Below, piece by piece: positions 26,212 to 34,773 of a DNA stretch of 64,000 nucleotides. Position 1 is the stretch's first letter. Every line of letters starts with the position of its first letter. The notes beneath the pieces are model-generated. The model did not search any database. It was not told where the DNA came from and worked only from the letters and a program-made list of their open reading frames with translations. A program made the translations under genes and the position numbers. This stretch comes from Massilia niastensis DSM 21313 (lineage in GTDB: Bacteria > Pseudomonadota > Gammaproteobacteria > Burkholderiales > Burkholderiaceae_D): positions 1 through 64,000 of the forward strand of contig NZ_KB908081.1 of NCBI RefSeq assembly GCF_000382345.1, given 5' to 3'.

Positions 26212-27156
26212 TCAGCGGCGGTTGAGGAAACGGCGGAGGGTGTCGGCCAGCACCTGGGGCTGGTCGAACATCAGGAAGTGGCGGGCCGGGACCACGGGCA
26301 CGGCCTCGAGCTGCCTGATGCCGGGCAGCAGGCTGCGGTAGTGCTCGACCTTGGCGTCGACGCCGAGGCCCTGCTGCATGGCGTCGGGCTCGAAGTAGGG
26401 CACCAGCACCAGCACCGGCGCCGCGATCCTGCCCAGTTCCGGGCGCAGGTCGAGCGCCAGCAGGTCGGCCATGTAGGCGCCGACCGCCGCGCGGTCGCTG
26501 CGCAGCAGCAGGGGCGTCAGGTCGTCGGCCTTGCCGATGTCGAGCACGCCCTGGCCGCGCAGGTACTGGCGCTGCTGCTCGGCCCAGGCTTCGGGACGCC
26601 CCGCCATCAGGCGCGCCTGCACGCCGGCGGCCATCTGCGGCCGCTGGGCCGGGGGCATGTCCTCGGTGCCGGGGAAGACCGGCAGGCCGTCGACCGAGAC
26701 GATGCCGCCGATCCTGTCGCCCAGGTCCGCGCCCAGCGCCAGGGCCAGGGCGCCGCCCATGCTGTGGCCGACCAGCACCGGCCGCTCGAGGCGGCGCGAG
26801 CTGACGAGTTCCTTCAGCGCGGCGCGCGCGGCCTCGAACGGGTGGGCGCCCGGCGCCGGCGCCGGGCGGCCGTCGAAGCCGGGCAGGGTGACCACATACA
26901 GCGTGTGCTCGCCGGCGAACTGGCGAATCACCTCCTGCCAGACCCAGGGACCGCTGGCCAGGCCGGGAACCAGCACCAGCGGGCGGCCGCGCTGGCCATG
27001 CCGTTCGACCAGCATGCCCTCCACCTCGAAGCGCTCGGCGGGGGCGATCGTCGCGGCGTAGCGGTTGCCGGCCGGCGCGGGCGCCGCGTTCCGGGCATGG
27101 CTGTGGGCGGGAAGGGCGGCGGCGAGGGCCAGGGCGAGCAGGATGGACGCTTTCAT
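26212..27156 (-). CDS. secreted alpha/beta hydrolase
   Basis: This 314-residue protein has a signal peptide (about 1-20, MKASILLALALAAALPAHS) and an alpha/beta-hydrolase domain with VLVPGLASGPWVW (oxyanion region), nucleophile motif VLVGHSMGGALAL and a late His in VVPARHFLMFDQP. The start at 27156 has GGAGA upstream and begins the signal peptide; the longer frame to 27255 is not needed. Probably periplasmic esterase or lipase-like; the substrate is unknown. Confidence 0.82.
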   Translation of the reverse strand: MKASILLALALAAALPAHSHARNAAPAPAGNRYAATIAPAERFEVEGMLVERHGQRGRPLVLVPGLASGPWVWQEVIRQFAGEHTLYVVTLPGFDGRPAPAPGAHPFEAARAALKELVSSRRLERPVLVGHSMGGALALALGADLGDRIGGIVSVDGLPVFPGTEDMPPAQRPQMAAGVQARLMAGRPEAWAEQQRQYLRGQGVLDIGKADDLTPLLLRSDRAAVGAYMADLLALDLRPELGRIAAPVLVLVPYFEPDAMQQGLGVDAKVEHYRSLLPGIRQLEAVPVVPARHFLMFDQPQVLADTLRRFLNRR

Positions 27157-27296
27157 GCAGTCTCCGGTGTCAGGTGTTGGCGAAGCGTAGGGTGGCGTTG
27201 CCCGGCTGTCAAGCCGGCCCCGGGAGCGGCCCCGGACGGTCGCCCGGCCGTGCAAACTCGACTACAATGCGGCTCCCGCATTCTTCGTCCTCCGTC

Positions 27297-28553
27297 ATGA
27301 GCCAGCCGTCCCCTTCCGTTTTCCGTGTCGCCGTGATCGGCGGCGGGCCCGCCGGCCTGATGGCGGCCGAAGTGCTGGCGGCGGGCGGCGTGCAGGTCGA
27401 CGTCTACGATGCGATGGCCAGCGTCGGCCGCAAGTTCCTGTTGGCCGGAAAGGGCGGCATGAACATCACCCACTCCGAGCCCCATGCCGATTTCGTCCGG
27501 CGCTACGGCGCGCGCCAGGAAGAAGTCGGGCGCTGGCTCGCCGGCTTCGATCCGGATGCGGTACGCGCCTGGATCCATGCGCTCGGCATCGACACCTTCG
27601 TCGGCAGCTCCGGCCGGGTGTTCCCGACCGATATGAAAGCCGCGCCCCTGCTGCGCGCCTGGCTGCACCGCCTGCGCGACTCCGGCGTGCGCTTCCACAT
27701 GCGCCACCGCTGGACCGGCTGGGAAGAGGACGCACTGCGCATGGCCACGCTTGAGGGCGAGGTGCTGGTCGCGGCCGACGCCGTCGTGCTCGCGCTCGGC
27801 GGCGGCAGCTGGGCCAGGCTGGGTTCGGACGGCGCCTGGGTCCCCCTGCTGGCCGCGCGCGGCGTCGAGCTGGCGCCGCTGGCGCCGTCCAACTGCGGCT
27901 TCGATGCCGACTGGAGCGAGCATTTCAGCAGCCGCCATGCGGGCGCGCCCCTGACCACGGTGGCGATCGCCTACCGCGACGCCGAGGGGAAGCTGGTGCG
28001 CCGCAAGGGCCAGTTCGTGGTGACCGCGACCGGCATCGAGGGCAGCCTGGTGTATGCGGTGTCGGCGCCCCTGCGCGAGCAGATCGCGCGCGACGGCGTG
28101 GCCACGGCCTGGCTCGACCTGGCGCCCGACCACAGCGCGGAACGGGTGCTGGCCGAGGTGACGCACCCGCGCGGTTCGCGCTCGATGTCCAGCCACCTGC
28201 AGAGCCGTCTCGGCATCAAGGGCGTGAAGGCGGGACTGCTGCACGAGTGCCTGTCGAAACAGGCGTTCGCCGATCCGGCGCGGCTGGCGGCGGCGATCAA
28301 GGCGCTGCCGCTGCGGCTCGTGCGCGCGCGCCCGATCGACGAGGCGATCAGCAGCGCCGGCGGGGTGCGCTTCGGCGCGCTGGACGGCGGCACGGCGATG
28401 CTGCGCGCGCTGCCCGGGGTGTTCGTGGCGGGGGAGATGGTGGACTGGGAGGCGCCGACCGGCGGCTACCTGTTGACCGCCTGCTTTGCTAGCGGGCGCG
28501 CGGCTGGGCGCGACGCGCTGGACTGGTTGGAAACGCGTCGCCAGGGGACATAA
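27297..28553 (+). CDS. FAD-dependent oxidoreductase of the BaiN/TIGR03862 family
   Basis: This 418-residue flavoprotein starts with the dinucleotide motif VIGGGPAGLMAAEVLAAGG and has the family segment GRKFLLAGKGGMNITHSE and the C-terminal FAD site FVAGEMVDWEAPTGGYLL. It belongs to the family annotated as aminoacetone oxidase or BaiN; the true reaction in most members is not established. TACAAT at 27263-27268 may be the -10 element. Its last 88 bases overlap the 3' end of the convergent hydrolase gene. Confidence 0.87.
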   Translation: MSQPSPSVFRVAVIGGGPAGLMAAEVLAAGGVQVDVYDAMASVGRKFLLAGKGGMNITHSEPHADFVRRYGARQEEVGRWLAGFDPDAVRAWIHALGIDTFVGSSGRVFPTDMKAAPLLRAWLHRLRDSGVRFHMRHRWTGWEEDALRMATLEGEVLVAADAVVLALGGGSWARLGSDGAWVPLLAARGVELAPLAPSNCGFDADWSEHFSSRHAGAPLTTVAIAYRDAEGKLVRRKGQFVVTATGIEGSLVYAVSAPLREQIARDGVATAWLDLAPDHSAERVLAEVTHPRGSRSMSSHLQSRLGIKGVKAGLLHECLSKQAFADPARLAAAIKALPLRLVRARPIDEAISSAGGVRFGALDGGTAMLRALPGVFVAGEMVDWEAPTGGYLLTACFASGRAAGRDALDWLETRRQGT

Positions 28554-29200
28554 GGTGAAGACGACGCGATCAGGGTGAGCGGCAAGGCGGGATAACGACG
28601 CAGGTGATCGGGTGGAACGACGGGCTCGGGAAGAAACGGAACCTCGATCCATGCGCGGGCATCGGCCAGCGCGAGTCCCGCGGCGGCGTAGGCACGCAAT
28701 ACGAGTCCGGTGCAATAGACCTTTTCCGTATTGCTTAGCTCGAAGCGCTCGTCGAAGGGGAGTCCACGTTGGGTGAGTGCCGCCTGTTTGACTGCAGCGC
28801 GCTGCGTGTCGGTGAGACCGGTGCTGCGGTAAATGGCGACCTCGGCGGCATCGGATGGCGACATGAATGCCGCGAGGGGTTCCAGGATCACCCCGCCTCG
28901 TCGATCGCCCTCCTGGGGCATGGCGTGCAGCACCTGAGGCACGCCCTGCTGGACGACGATCAATCCCACATGAGAGAAGCGCGCAGCATCGCCTTGTGTC
29001 AGCACCAGCCGGCTCATCATGTCCAGGCCGCGACGCAGGACGATGTCCCCGTCGCGTAGTGGCGGCGCGTAGACGTCGAGCCTGGGGAGGGACGGGTTGC
29101 CGCGCGCCGGAGGAATGCCGTTGAGCGGGAGGCATGCGCTCGCGGCGATCAGCGCAAGCAGGGCCGCTTTACTTATTCCCCGTAATCTTCCAGCTGCCAT
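28466..29200 (-). CDS. YiiX-like permuted NlpC/P60 cysteine hydrolase
   Basis: This 244-residue protein has an N-terminal hydrophobic signal (about 10-27) and a permuted NlpC/P60 fold: GDIVLRRG, the His in RFSHVGLIVV, and the nucleophile Cys in EKVYCTGLVLRAY. Family members (YiiX/YaeF) act on peptide or lipid amide bonds in the envelope. The start overlaps the preceding lipoprotein gene by 32 bases. The C-terminal 29 codons overlap the convergent flavoprotein gene by 88 bases and are basic and low in structure, so the end may be a later extension. Confidence 0.8.
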   Translation of the reverse strand: MAAGRLRGISKAALLALIAASACLPLNGIPPARGNPSLPRLDVYAPPLRDGDIVLRRGLDMMSRLVLTQGDAARFSHVGLIVVQQGVPQVLHAMPQEGDRRGGVILEPLAAFMSPSDAAEVAIYRSTGLTDTQRAAVKQAALTQRGLPFDERFELSNTEKVYCTGLVLRAYAAAGLALADARAWIEVPFLPEPVVPPDHLRRYPALPLTLIASSSPYVPWRRVSNQSSASRPAARPLAKQAVNR

Positions 29201-29549
29201 CTTCCTTGACGAGTTTGGTTTTCTCGACCTTGGTCTTGCAATCGCCCTTGTACTCGACCGTGGTCTTGCCAACCGCAGTCTCGCCCCTGGTTTCAAGTTC
29301 GGGCGTGATCGATTTGATGCCGCCACACTTGCCGATGCGATCCGTCTCCTCGGCCAGGGCGGCGGTGAGTTTTTGTTCGCCGAGGAAGTTGTACAGTTGC
29401 GGAGACAGGGATTTTTTCGCCTCGGTGATTTCACCTTTTTCGAGATTGGCGTAAAAATCTTTTACCGTCGAGTTAGGCGAGGTTCCGCAACCGGATAAGC
29501 TGGCGGCGATGGCGATGGTGCAAAATGCGCGGAAAATAATTCTGCTCAT
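29169..29549 (-). CDS. DUF4878-like lipoprotein
   Basis: This 126-residue protein has a lipoprotein signal with lipobox LSGC (Cys near 20) and the pattern of the DUF4878/NTF2-like family: TVKDFYANLEKGEITEAKKSL, ending in KEDGSWKITGNK. It is anchored to the outer or inner membrane; the role is unknown. The start at 29549 gives the signal peptide; the frame extends to 29591. Base composition is lower in GC than the flanks. It precedes and overlaps the YiiX-like gene, so the two are co-transcribed. Confidence 0.78.
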   Translation of the reverse strand: MSRIIFRAFCTIAIAASLSGCGTSPNSTVKDFYANLEKGEITEAKKSLSPQLYNFLGEQKLTAALAEETDRIGKCGGIKSITPELETRGETAVGKTTVEYKGDCKTKVEKTKLVKEDGSWKITGNK

Positions 29550-29609
29550 GTGCTGCGTTGTCCCTGCGTGAGTGCTGCAAATTATCAACAAATGTTTCTA
29601 TCGGGAAAT

Positions 29610-29615
29610 TATAAT
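29610..29615 (+). promoter_or_regulatory. -10 element upstream of the EamA transporter
   Basis: A consensus TATAAT lies in an A/T-rich gap between the divergent lipoprotein and transporter genes, 62 bases before the transporter ATG. No convincing -35 hexamer is visible. Confidence 0.4.
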
Positions 29616-29676
29616 GTACATATGAGATGTTGTCGAGAAAATATGATCAGCAGCGACATGCCGCTCAGTCGAGACC

Positions 29677-30570
29677 ATGAATAATGCGAATGCCGGCCAC
29701 GGCGCCGGAGGAAAACCCGGTGCACGCGGGAGCGCGACCCCGATTGTCTTGCTGACCTGCCTCGCCATGCTGGCGTTTGCCTCCAATTCCCTGCTGACGC
29801 GCCTGGCATTTCAAACGACGGCGATCGACGCGGCCACATTCACCTGCATCCGGGTGGTGGCCGGCGCGCTCACGCTCATGATCATCCTGCGCATCCAGGG
29901 CAACAGGCTGGTGCACTCCAGGTCCTCGTCTTTGTCGGCCTTCCTGCTCTTTGCCTATGCCGCGGCTTTCTCTTTCGCCTACCGCAATATCAGCGTCGGG
30001 GCCGGCGCGCTCGTGCTGTTCGCTTCCGCCCAACTGCTGATGATTTCCTACGGTTTATATAAGGGCGAGCGGGCGAGTGCCTTGGGCGTGTTGACGGCAA
30101 TTGGCGGCATGGCCGCTTTCCTCATGCCCTCTGCCTCTGCGCCTCCCCTGGGCGCGGCGGCCTTGATGGCCATCGCCGGCTTTGCATGGGGCGGTTTCTC
30201 CCTGCTGGGGCGTTCCACCGGCTCGCCGGTCGTGAACACGGCCGGGAGTTTCCTTCTGGCGGTTCCGTTCACGCTGATCCTGGCGTGGTTCCAGCGCGAA
30301 CATCTGGTCCTGGACTGGGTGGGCGCAGCCCATGCCCTGCTGTCGGGTAGCCTTGCGTCGGCGATCGGTTATGTCATCTGGTACTGGGTGCGCAGCCGCA
30401 TGAGCGCCATCAGCGCCGGTGCGGTGCAACTGTCCGTGCCGGTCCTGAGCGCACTCCTCGGTGTCCTGTTGCTCGGCGAGACGGTTTCTCCCAAGAGCGT
30501 CATCGCCGGATTGGTGACGCTGGGAGGCGTCGCCTGGGTCACCTGGTCGGCAAGGCCGGCCGGGCGTTAG
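29677..30570 (+). CDS. DMT-superfamily transporter (EamA domains)
   Basis: This 297-residue membrane protein has about ten hydrophobic segments arranged as two EamA repeats (about 20-155 and 160-295); the second ends PVLSALLGVLLLGETVSPKS, the usual family sequence. Such proteins export amino acids, metabolites or drugs; the substrate cannot be inferred. It is a single gene, divergent from the lipoprotein and convergent with the DUF2807 gene. Confidence 0.87.
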   Translation: MNNANAGHGAGGKPGARGSATPIVLLTCLAMLAFASNSLLTRLAFQTTAIDAATFTCIRVVAGALTLMIILRIQGNRLVHSRSSSLSAFLLFAYAAAFSFAYRNISVGAGALVLFASAQLLMISYGLYKGERASALGVLTAIGGMAAFLMPSASAPPLGAAALMAIAGFAWGGFSLLGRSTGSPVVNTAGSFLLAVPFTLILAWFQREHLVLDWVGAAHALLSGSLASAIGYVIWYWVRSRMSAISAGAVQLSVPVLSALLGVLLLGETVSPKSVIAGLVTLGGVAWVTWSARPAGR

Positions 30571-30638
30571 CCGTCCTGCCGGGTTGTCGATTCCTCTGCC
30601 GGGCGCTGTCCGCACCGTCCGGCAGGCCGGGAACGCGC

Positions 30639-31445
30639 CTATTCGGAAAAACTGACGCTGCCGCTGCCCGTGCGGCTGACGCTGCGCTCATCGGGATTGC
30701 CATGCACCTCGATGTCGCCGCTGCCGCTGACCGCGGCGGCCACCGAGCTGCGCGCCTGCACCGTGCTGCTGCCGGAACCGGTCTGGGTCACCGACACGCG
30801 CTGGGCGCGCAGGTGGCGGGCATCGAGCTCGCCCGACCCGCTGGCCTCGGCATCGAGCTCGCGGGTGGTGCCGACCACGGTCATGCGGCCCGATCCCATC
30901 AGCTCGGCCTCGACCTCGTCCACGGCCGCGCCGGCGTTCACATCGAGGTCGCCGCTGCCGTTGAGCGAAGCCTTGAGCTTGCGGAAGCGCCCGTTGAACT
31001 TCAGGCTGCCGGAGCCGTCCAGGCGCACGTCGATGCGCTCGCCCGAGAAGCCGTTGACCTTGCTGTCGCCGCTGCCGTCGACCGTGATCCCGGTCAGCGC
31101 CGGCAGCACCAGCTCGACTTCGAGCGGCTTGCGGTGGCGCAGCACGATGCCGCGGATGCCGACATGCAGCACGCTGCCGTCCGCGCCGACCTCGACATTG
31201 CCGAGCAGGCGCTGCTCGCCGCGCACCCGCAGCGACGGCGTGGCGCCATAGCGCACGTTCAGGTCGATCGGGCCGTTGAGCTCGACCGCGTTGACGCCGG
31301 GCGGCAGTTCGCGCGTTTCGCTCGCCACCTGGCGGCCTTCGGCGGCCGCGCTGACGCCATTCGCGCGCAGCATGCTGTAGCTCAGCGCGATCAGCACGAT
31401 GGCCAGCACCAGCAGGCTGAATCCGGTCTTGAGTAATCCTCGCAT
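30639..31445 (-). CDS. DUF2807 (head GIN domain) exported protein
   Basis: This 268-residue protein has an N-terminal membrane segment or signal (about 5-28) and a beta-solenoid of repeated short units such as DGSGDSKVNGFSG, LDGSGSLKFNG and SGSGELDARH, the pattern of DUF2807. Members are linked with cell-envelope stress and are often found after DUF1700 proteins, as here (7-base gap). The repetitive Gly-Ser-Gly units are visible throughout the second half. Confidence 0.85.
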   Translation of the reverse strand: MRGLLKTGFSLLVLAIVLIALSYSMLRANGVSAAAEGRQVASETRELPPGVNAVELNGPIDLNVRYGATPSLRVRGEQRLLGNVEVGADGSVLHVGIRGIVLRHRKPLEVELVLPALTGITVDGSGDSKVNGFSGERIDVRLDGSGSLKFNGRFRKLKASLNGSGDLDVNAGAAVDEVEAELMGSGRMTVVGTTRELDAEASGSGELDARHLRAQRVSVTQTGSGSSTVQARSSVAAAVSGSGDIEVHGNPDERSVSRTGSGSVSFSE

Positions 31446-31452
31446 GGCTCCC

Positions 31453-32244
31453 TCAGCTTCCCTTGAGCAGCGACAGGTTCATCTTGACGTAGCGGCGCAC
31501 GCCCACCATCGTGTACCTGGTGACCACGATCGAGAGCAGGAACAGCGCGATTCCGCCCAGCACCAGGCCGGAACCGAACAGGGTCTGGGTGGTGCGCGAC
31601 TCGGGATCGAGGTCGGTGGTGATCTGGATCTTGCGCTCGGCCACGGCTTCGGCGCCGCGCATCACGCGCGAGGCGGCCGGTTCGCCGTCCTGGCCGTCCA
31701 TGCTTTCGTCGTCGATGGGGTCGACCGACTTTTCCTCGTACACATGGATGCCGTTCTCGCCGATCGAGACCCGGGTCTGCACCTGCTTGCGCTCGCCGCG
31801 CTCGTCGCTGATCTCGATGCGGTGCAGCGGCCCGTTCAGGACCAGTTCGTTGGCGCCGGCCAGGCCGCTGGCCGTGATGGCGATGCCCGACACGTACAAG
31901 CCCAGTGCGCAGGCGTACAGCGAGATCAGCAGGGCGGCATACACGGCGGCCGGGATCGCCATGAAAATATTAAAGACCAGCAAGCCCGCACCGGAGGCGA
32001 TCACCCGCAGCACATTGGTCGGGCTCTTCTTTTCCTTGAGCGCTTCCATGTGGGCGCTGGCGCGCAGGGTGACCGCGACCTTGCGCGGATCGCCCAGTTC
32101 TTCGGCCACTTCCTGCTCGCGCCGGCCGGCGGCGCTGCCGTCGACGAAGCGCTGCTCGTACCAGGCCAGGGTCTTGGCCTGGGTTTCGGGCGGCAGGCCC
32201 AGCATGGCCCGCTTCAGCGCGTCGAGGTATTCCAGTTTACCCAT
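31453..32244 (-). CDS. DUF1700 (HAAS domain) membrane protein
   Basis: This 263-residue protein begins with the HAAS helical domain (MGKLEYLDALKRAMLGLP, then EELGDPRKVAV), followed by two close hydrophobic segments (about 80-135), a soluble DUF2807-like middle, and a last hydrophobic segment near 225-245. Such proteins are normally paired with a PadR regulator gene; none is present. The start at 32244 begins the HAAS domain; a TTG eight codons upstream is possible. It is followed by the DUF2807 gene. Confidence 0.82.
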   Translation of the reverse strand: MGKLEYLDALKRAMLGLPPETQAKTLAWYEQRFVDGSAAGRREQEVAEELGDPRKVAVTLRASAHMEALKEKKSPTNVLRVIASGAGLLVFNIFMAIPAAVYAALLISLYACALGLYVSGIAITASGLAGANELVLNGPLHRIEISDERGERKQVQTRVSIGENGIHVYEEKSVDPIDDESMDGQDGEPAASRVMRGAEAVAERKIQITTDLDPESRTTQTLFGSGLVLGGIALFLLSIVVTRYTMVGVRRYVKMNLSLLKGS

Positions 32245-32264
32245 GTGCAGCGTTACTCCGTGAT

Positions 32265-32426
32265 TCAATGGTGGCTGACGACCGGGATCGTGCTGAGCGT
32301 CAGGGCGGTGACAGGGGCCGAGCCGCCGATCAGCTCAGGATGGACCAGCACGGCGGTACTGGCCGCCACGAGCGCCAGCAATGCCAGGGTACGCAAGCCA
32401 AGTTGGATGTTCATTTCCATTCCCAT
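32265..32426 (-). CDS. possible 53-residue membrane peptide
   Basis: A short frame between hpnE and the DUF1700 gene on the same strand encodes 53 residues with one hydrophobic segment (about 8-28, LGLRTLALLALVAASTAVLV) and a polar end VVSHH. Three in-frame ATGs lie at 32426, 32420 and 32414. It fits tightly between the neighbours (19 and 20 bases), which suggests a real gene of a single operon, but there is no strong ribosome site and no recognised family. Confidence 0.42.
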   Translation of the reverse strand: MGMEMNIQLGLRTLALLALVAASTAVLVHPELIGGSAPVTALTLSTIPVVSHH

Positions 32427-32445
32427 AAGACCCGTTCCGATGGTA

Positions 32446-33876
32446 CTACCTTACGGAAGTCGGGCCCTGGGTGCCATGGCTGTGCGACAGGCTGCGTTTT
32501 TCGCGGGGTAGGGCGCCGTAGGCGCGGATGGCCGTCGCAGCCGCCAGGCCGCTGCGCACCGCCGTCTCCAGGGTGGCCGGGTAATCGCTGGCCGTGTAGT
32601 CGCCCGCCAGCACCAGGCCGGGCAGGGGCGTGGTATTCCCCGGGCGTTCCAGCGACGGGGAGCAGGTGAAGGTGGCGCGCTTCTCGGTGATGACCTGGGT
32701 CCAGGCCGGCGCGCCGAGTTCGGGGCGGCGGAAGTCCTGCGCCAGCTGGGCGGCGATCGCGGCCGCCAGCGCGTCCTGGGGCAATGCGGCGGCGTCCAGG
32801 GCGGCGCTCACGACCACGGCCAGCAAGCCATCCTGGGCGGGGTCGAGCTGGGCCCGGTCGAAGGCGAACTGGCCCCAGCGGCCGCTGGCGGGATCGTCTT
32901 CCAGGGCGTAGAAGGGCAGGTCGAGCCGGGTGCCGGGCGCGTATTGCAGGTAGCAGGTGGCGATCGGCTCGTGGGTGAAAGCGGACAGCTGTTGCGCCAG
33001 TTCCCCGGCCTCGGGGTGCGGCGCCAGCAGCGCGGCCGTGACCGGCGCCGGCGTGGCCAGCACCACCGCATCGAAGGTCTCGACGGCTTCGCCGCCGGCC
33101 GCCTGGCCGTTCAGCGCCAGGCGCCAGCCATCCGGCCCCGCGGATGCGAGCGCGGCCACCTTGACGCCGCTGCGCACGGCGGCGCCGCGGCGCGCCAGGT
33201 GGGCGGCGGCGGCTTCCGGGAACAGGGCGCCCATCGGCAGGCGCGGCACCAGCATGTCGGAGGCGGCGCGCTTCTTCGCGCCCAGGCTGTCGCGCAGCAC
33301 GGCCAGGAAGACCTGGGCCGAGGCGCGTTCGGGCGGCGTGTTCAGGGCCGCGATGCACAGCGGGCGCCACAGCAGGCGGCGGAGGCGTTCGGTCTGGTCG
33401 AAGCGCAGCAGCAGCTCCTCGACCGTGCAGTCCTTGTACAGCTGCCAGCCCATCCAGCGGGCGGCGGTGCTGAAGCGGCCCAGGGCCAGCTTGTCCTCGC
33501 GCGCCAGGCCCCGGGCGCGCAGCAGGGCGACGATCAGGTGCAGCGGCGCGGGCAGGCGCGGCGCGGCGAAGTCCATGCCGTCGCCGCCCGCGGGATAGCG
33601 CATCTGGACCGGCAGGCGCAGGAAGGCGCGCTCCGGGTCGACCCCGACCGCGCGCATCAGGCGCAGGGTGTCGCGGTAGGCGCCCAGCAGGATGTGCTGG
33701 CCGTTGTCGAGCATCGCGCCGCGCACCGCGACGCCGCGCGCCCGTCCACCCAGGCTGCGGGCGGCTTCGAACAGGGTCACCCGGGCGCCGCGGCGGTCCA
33801 GTTCCACCGCCGCCGCGCAGCCGGCCCAGCCGCCGCCGACGACGGCGACCCGCAGTCCGTTCTCAGGCACGGACAT
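32446..33876 (-). CDS. hpnE: hydroxysqualene dehydroxylase
   Basis: This 476-residue FAD-dependent amine-oxidase-fold enzyme removes the hydroxyl from hydroxysqualene to give squalene. The FAD motif VAVVGGGWAGCAAAVEL is at the start and the C-terminal VLAGDYTASDYPATLETAV closes the FAD site. It overlaps hpnD by 14 bases and completes hpnC-hpnD-hpnE, which convert farnesyl diphosphate to squalene in hopanoid producers. No squalene-hopene cyclase gene is in view. Confidence 0.92.
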   Translation of the reverse strand: MSVPENGLRVAVVGGGWAGCAAAVELDRRGARVTLFEAARSLGGRARGVAVRGAMLDNGQHILLGAYRDTLRLMRAVGVDPERAFLRLPVQMRYPAGGDGMDFAAPRLPAPLHLIVALLRARGLAREDKLALGRFSTAARWMGWQLYKDCTVEELLLRFDQTERLRRLLWRPLCIAALNTPPERASAQVFLAVLRDSLGAKKRAASDMLVPRLPMGALFPEAAAAHLARRGAAVRSGVKVAALASAGPDGWRLALNGQAAGGEAVETFDAVVLATPAPVTAALLAPHPEAGELAQQLSAFTHEPIATCYLQYAPGTRLDLPFYALEDDPASGRWGQFAFDRAQLDPAQDGLLAVVVSAALDAAALPQDALAAAIAAQLAQDFRRPELGAPAWTQVITEKRATFTCSPSLERPGNTTPLPGLVLAGDYTASDYPATLETAVRSGLAAATAIRAYGALPREKRSLSHSHGTQGPTSVR

Positions 33877-34696
33877 AGGTCTTCCAGGCCAGCCACAGCT
33901 TGCGCAGCGGCGTCAGCGACGTGCGCTGGGACAGCACCTGGAAGCCGTCGCGCTCGATCTCGTCGAGCAGGGTGCGGTAGATCGAGGACATCATCAGGCC
34001 GGGACGCTGGGCGCGCCGGTCTTCCTTCGGCAGCAGGGCCAGGGCCTCGTCGTAGATGCGCTGGGCGCGCTCGGTCTGGAAGCGCATCAGGGCTTCGAAC
34101 TTGTCGCTGTGACGGGCGTTGAGGAGGTCGGCGGCCGTGACGCCGAACTGCTGCAGCTCATTCACCGGGATGTAGATCCGGCCCTTGCGCGCATCTTCGC
34201 CGACGTCGCGGATGATGTTGGTCAGCTGGAACGCCAGCCCCAGCTTTTCGGCATAGGCCAGGGTCTGCACATTGGTATAGCCGAAGATGCTGGCCGACAG
34301 GATGCCGACCACGCCGGCCACGTGCCAGCAGTAGCGCTGCAGGCCCGCATAGTCGAGGTAGCGGCTCTGGTCGAGGTCCATTTCCATGCCGTCGACGATG
34401 GCCAGCAGGTGCTGTTCCTGGAGCTGGTAGGGCGCGACGTGGGGTTGCAGCGCCTGGGTGACCGGATGGGTGGGGCTGCCCTTGTACATCGCCGAGACCT
34501 CGGTGCGCCACCACGCCAGCTTGATGCGCGCGACCGACTGGTCGGTCGCATCGTCGACAGTGTCGTCCACTTCGCGGCAGAATGCATACAGGGCCGTGAT
34601 GGCGCGCCGCCGTTCCGGAGGCAGGAACAGGAAGCTGTAGTAGAAGCTGGAGCCGCTTTGTACGGTCTTTTGCTGGCAGTATTCGTCAGGTGACAT
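33863..34696 (-). CDS. hpnD: presqualene diphosphate synthase
   Basis: This 277-residue prenyl-condensing enzyme joins two farnesyl diphosphates to presqualene diphosphate. It has two Asp-rich motifs, FCREVDDTVDD (about 39-49) and NIIRDVGEDARKGRIYIP (about 161-178), that bind magnesium and diphosphate, as in squalene/phytoene synthases. It is the middle gene of hpnCDE and overlaps hpnE. Confidence 0.93.
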   Translation of the reverse strand: MSPDEYCQQKTVQSGSSFYYSFLFLPPERRRAITALYAFCREVDDTVDDATDQSVARIKLAWWRTEVSAMYKGSPTHPVTQALQPHVAPYQLQEQHLLAIVDGMEMDLDQSRYLDYAGLQRYCWHVAGVVGILSASIFGYTNVQTLAYAEKLGLAFQLTNIIRDVGEDARKGRIYIPVNELQQFGVTAADLLNARHSDKFEALMRFQTERAQRIYDEALALLPKEDRRAQRPGLMMSSIYRTLLDEIERDGFQVLSQRTSLTPLRKLWLAWKTYVRA

Positions 34697-34773
34697 GTAA
34701 TTATTGCAATGGGGTGGCGATGCGAATCCGCTATCTTAGCCGATGCGGCGCTGGGCGGGAACGCGGCGGGTCT

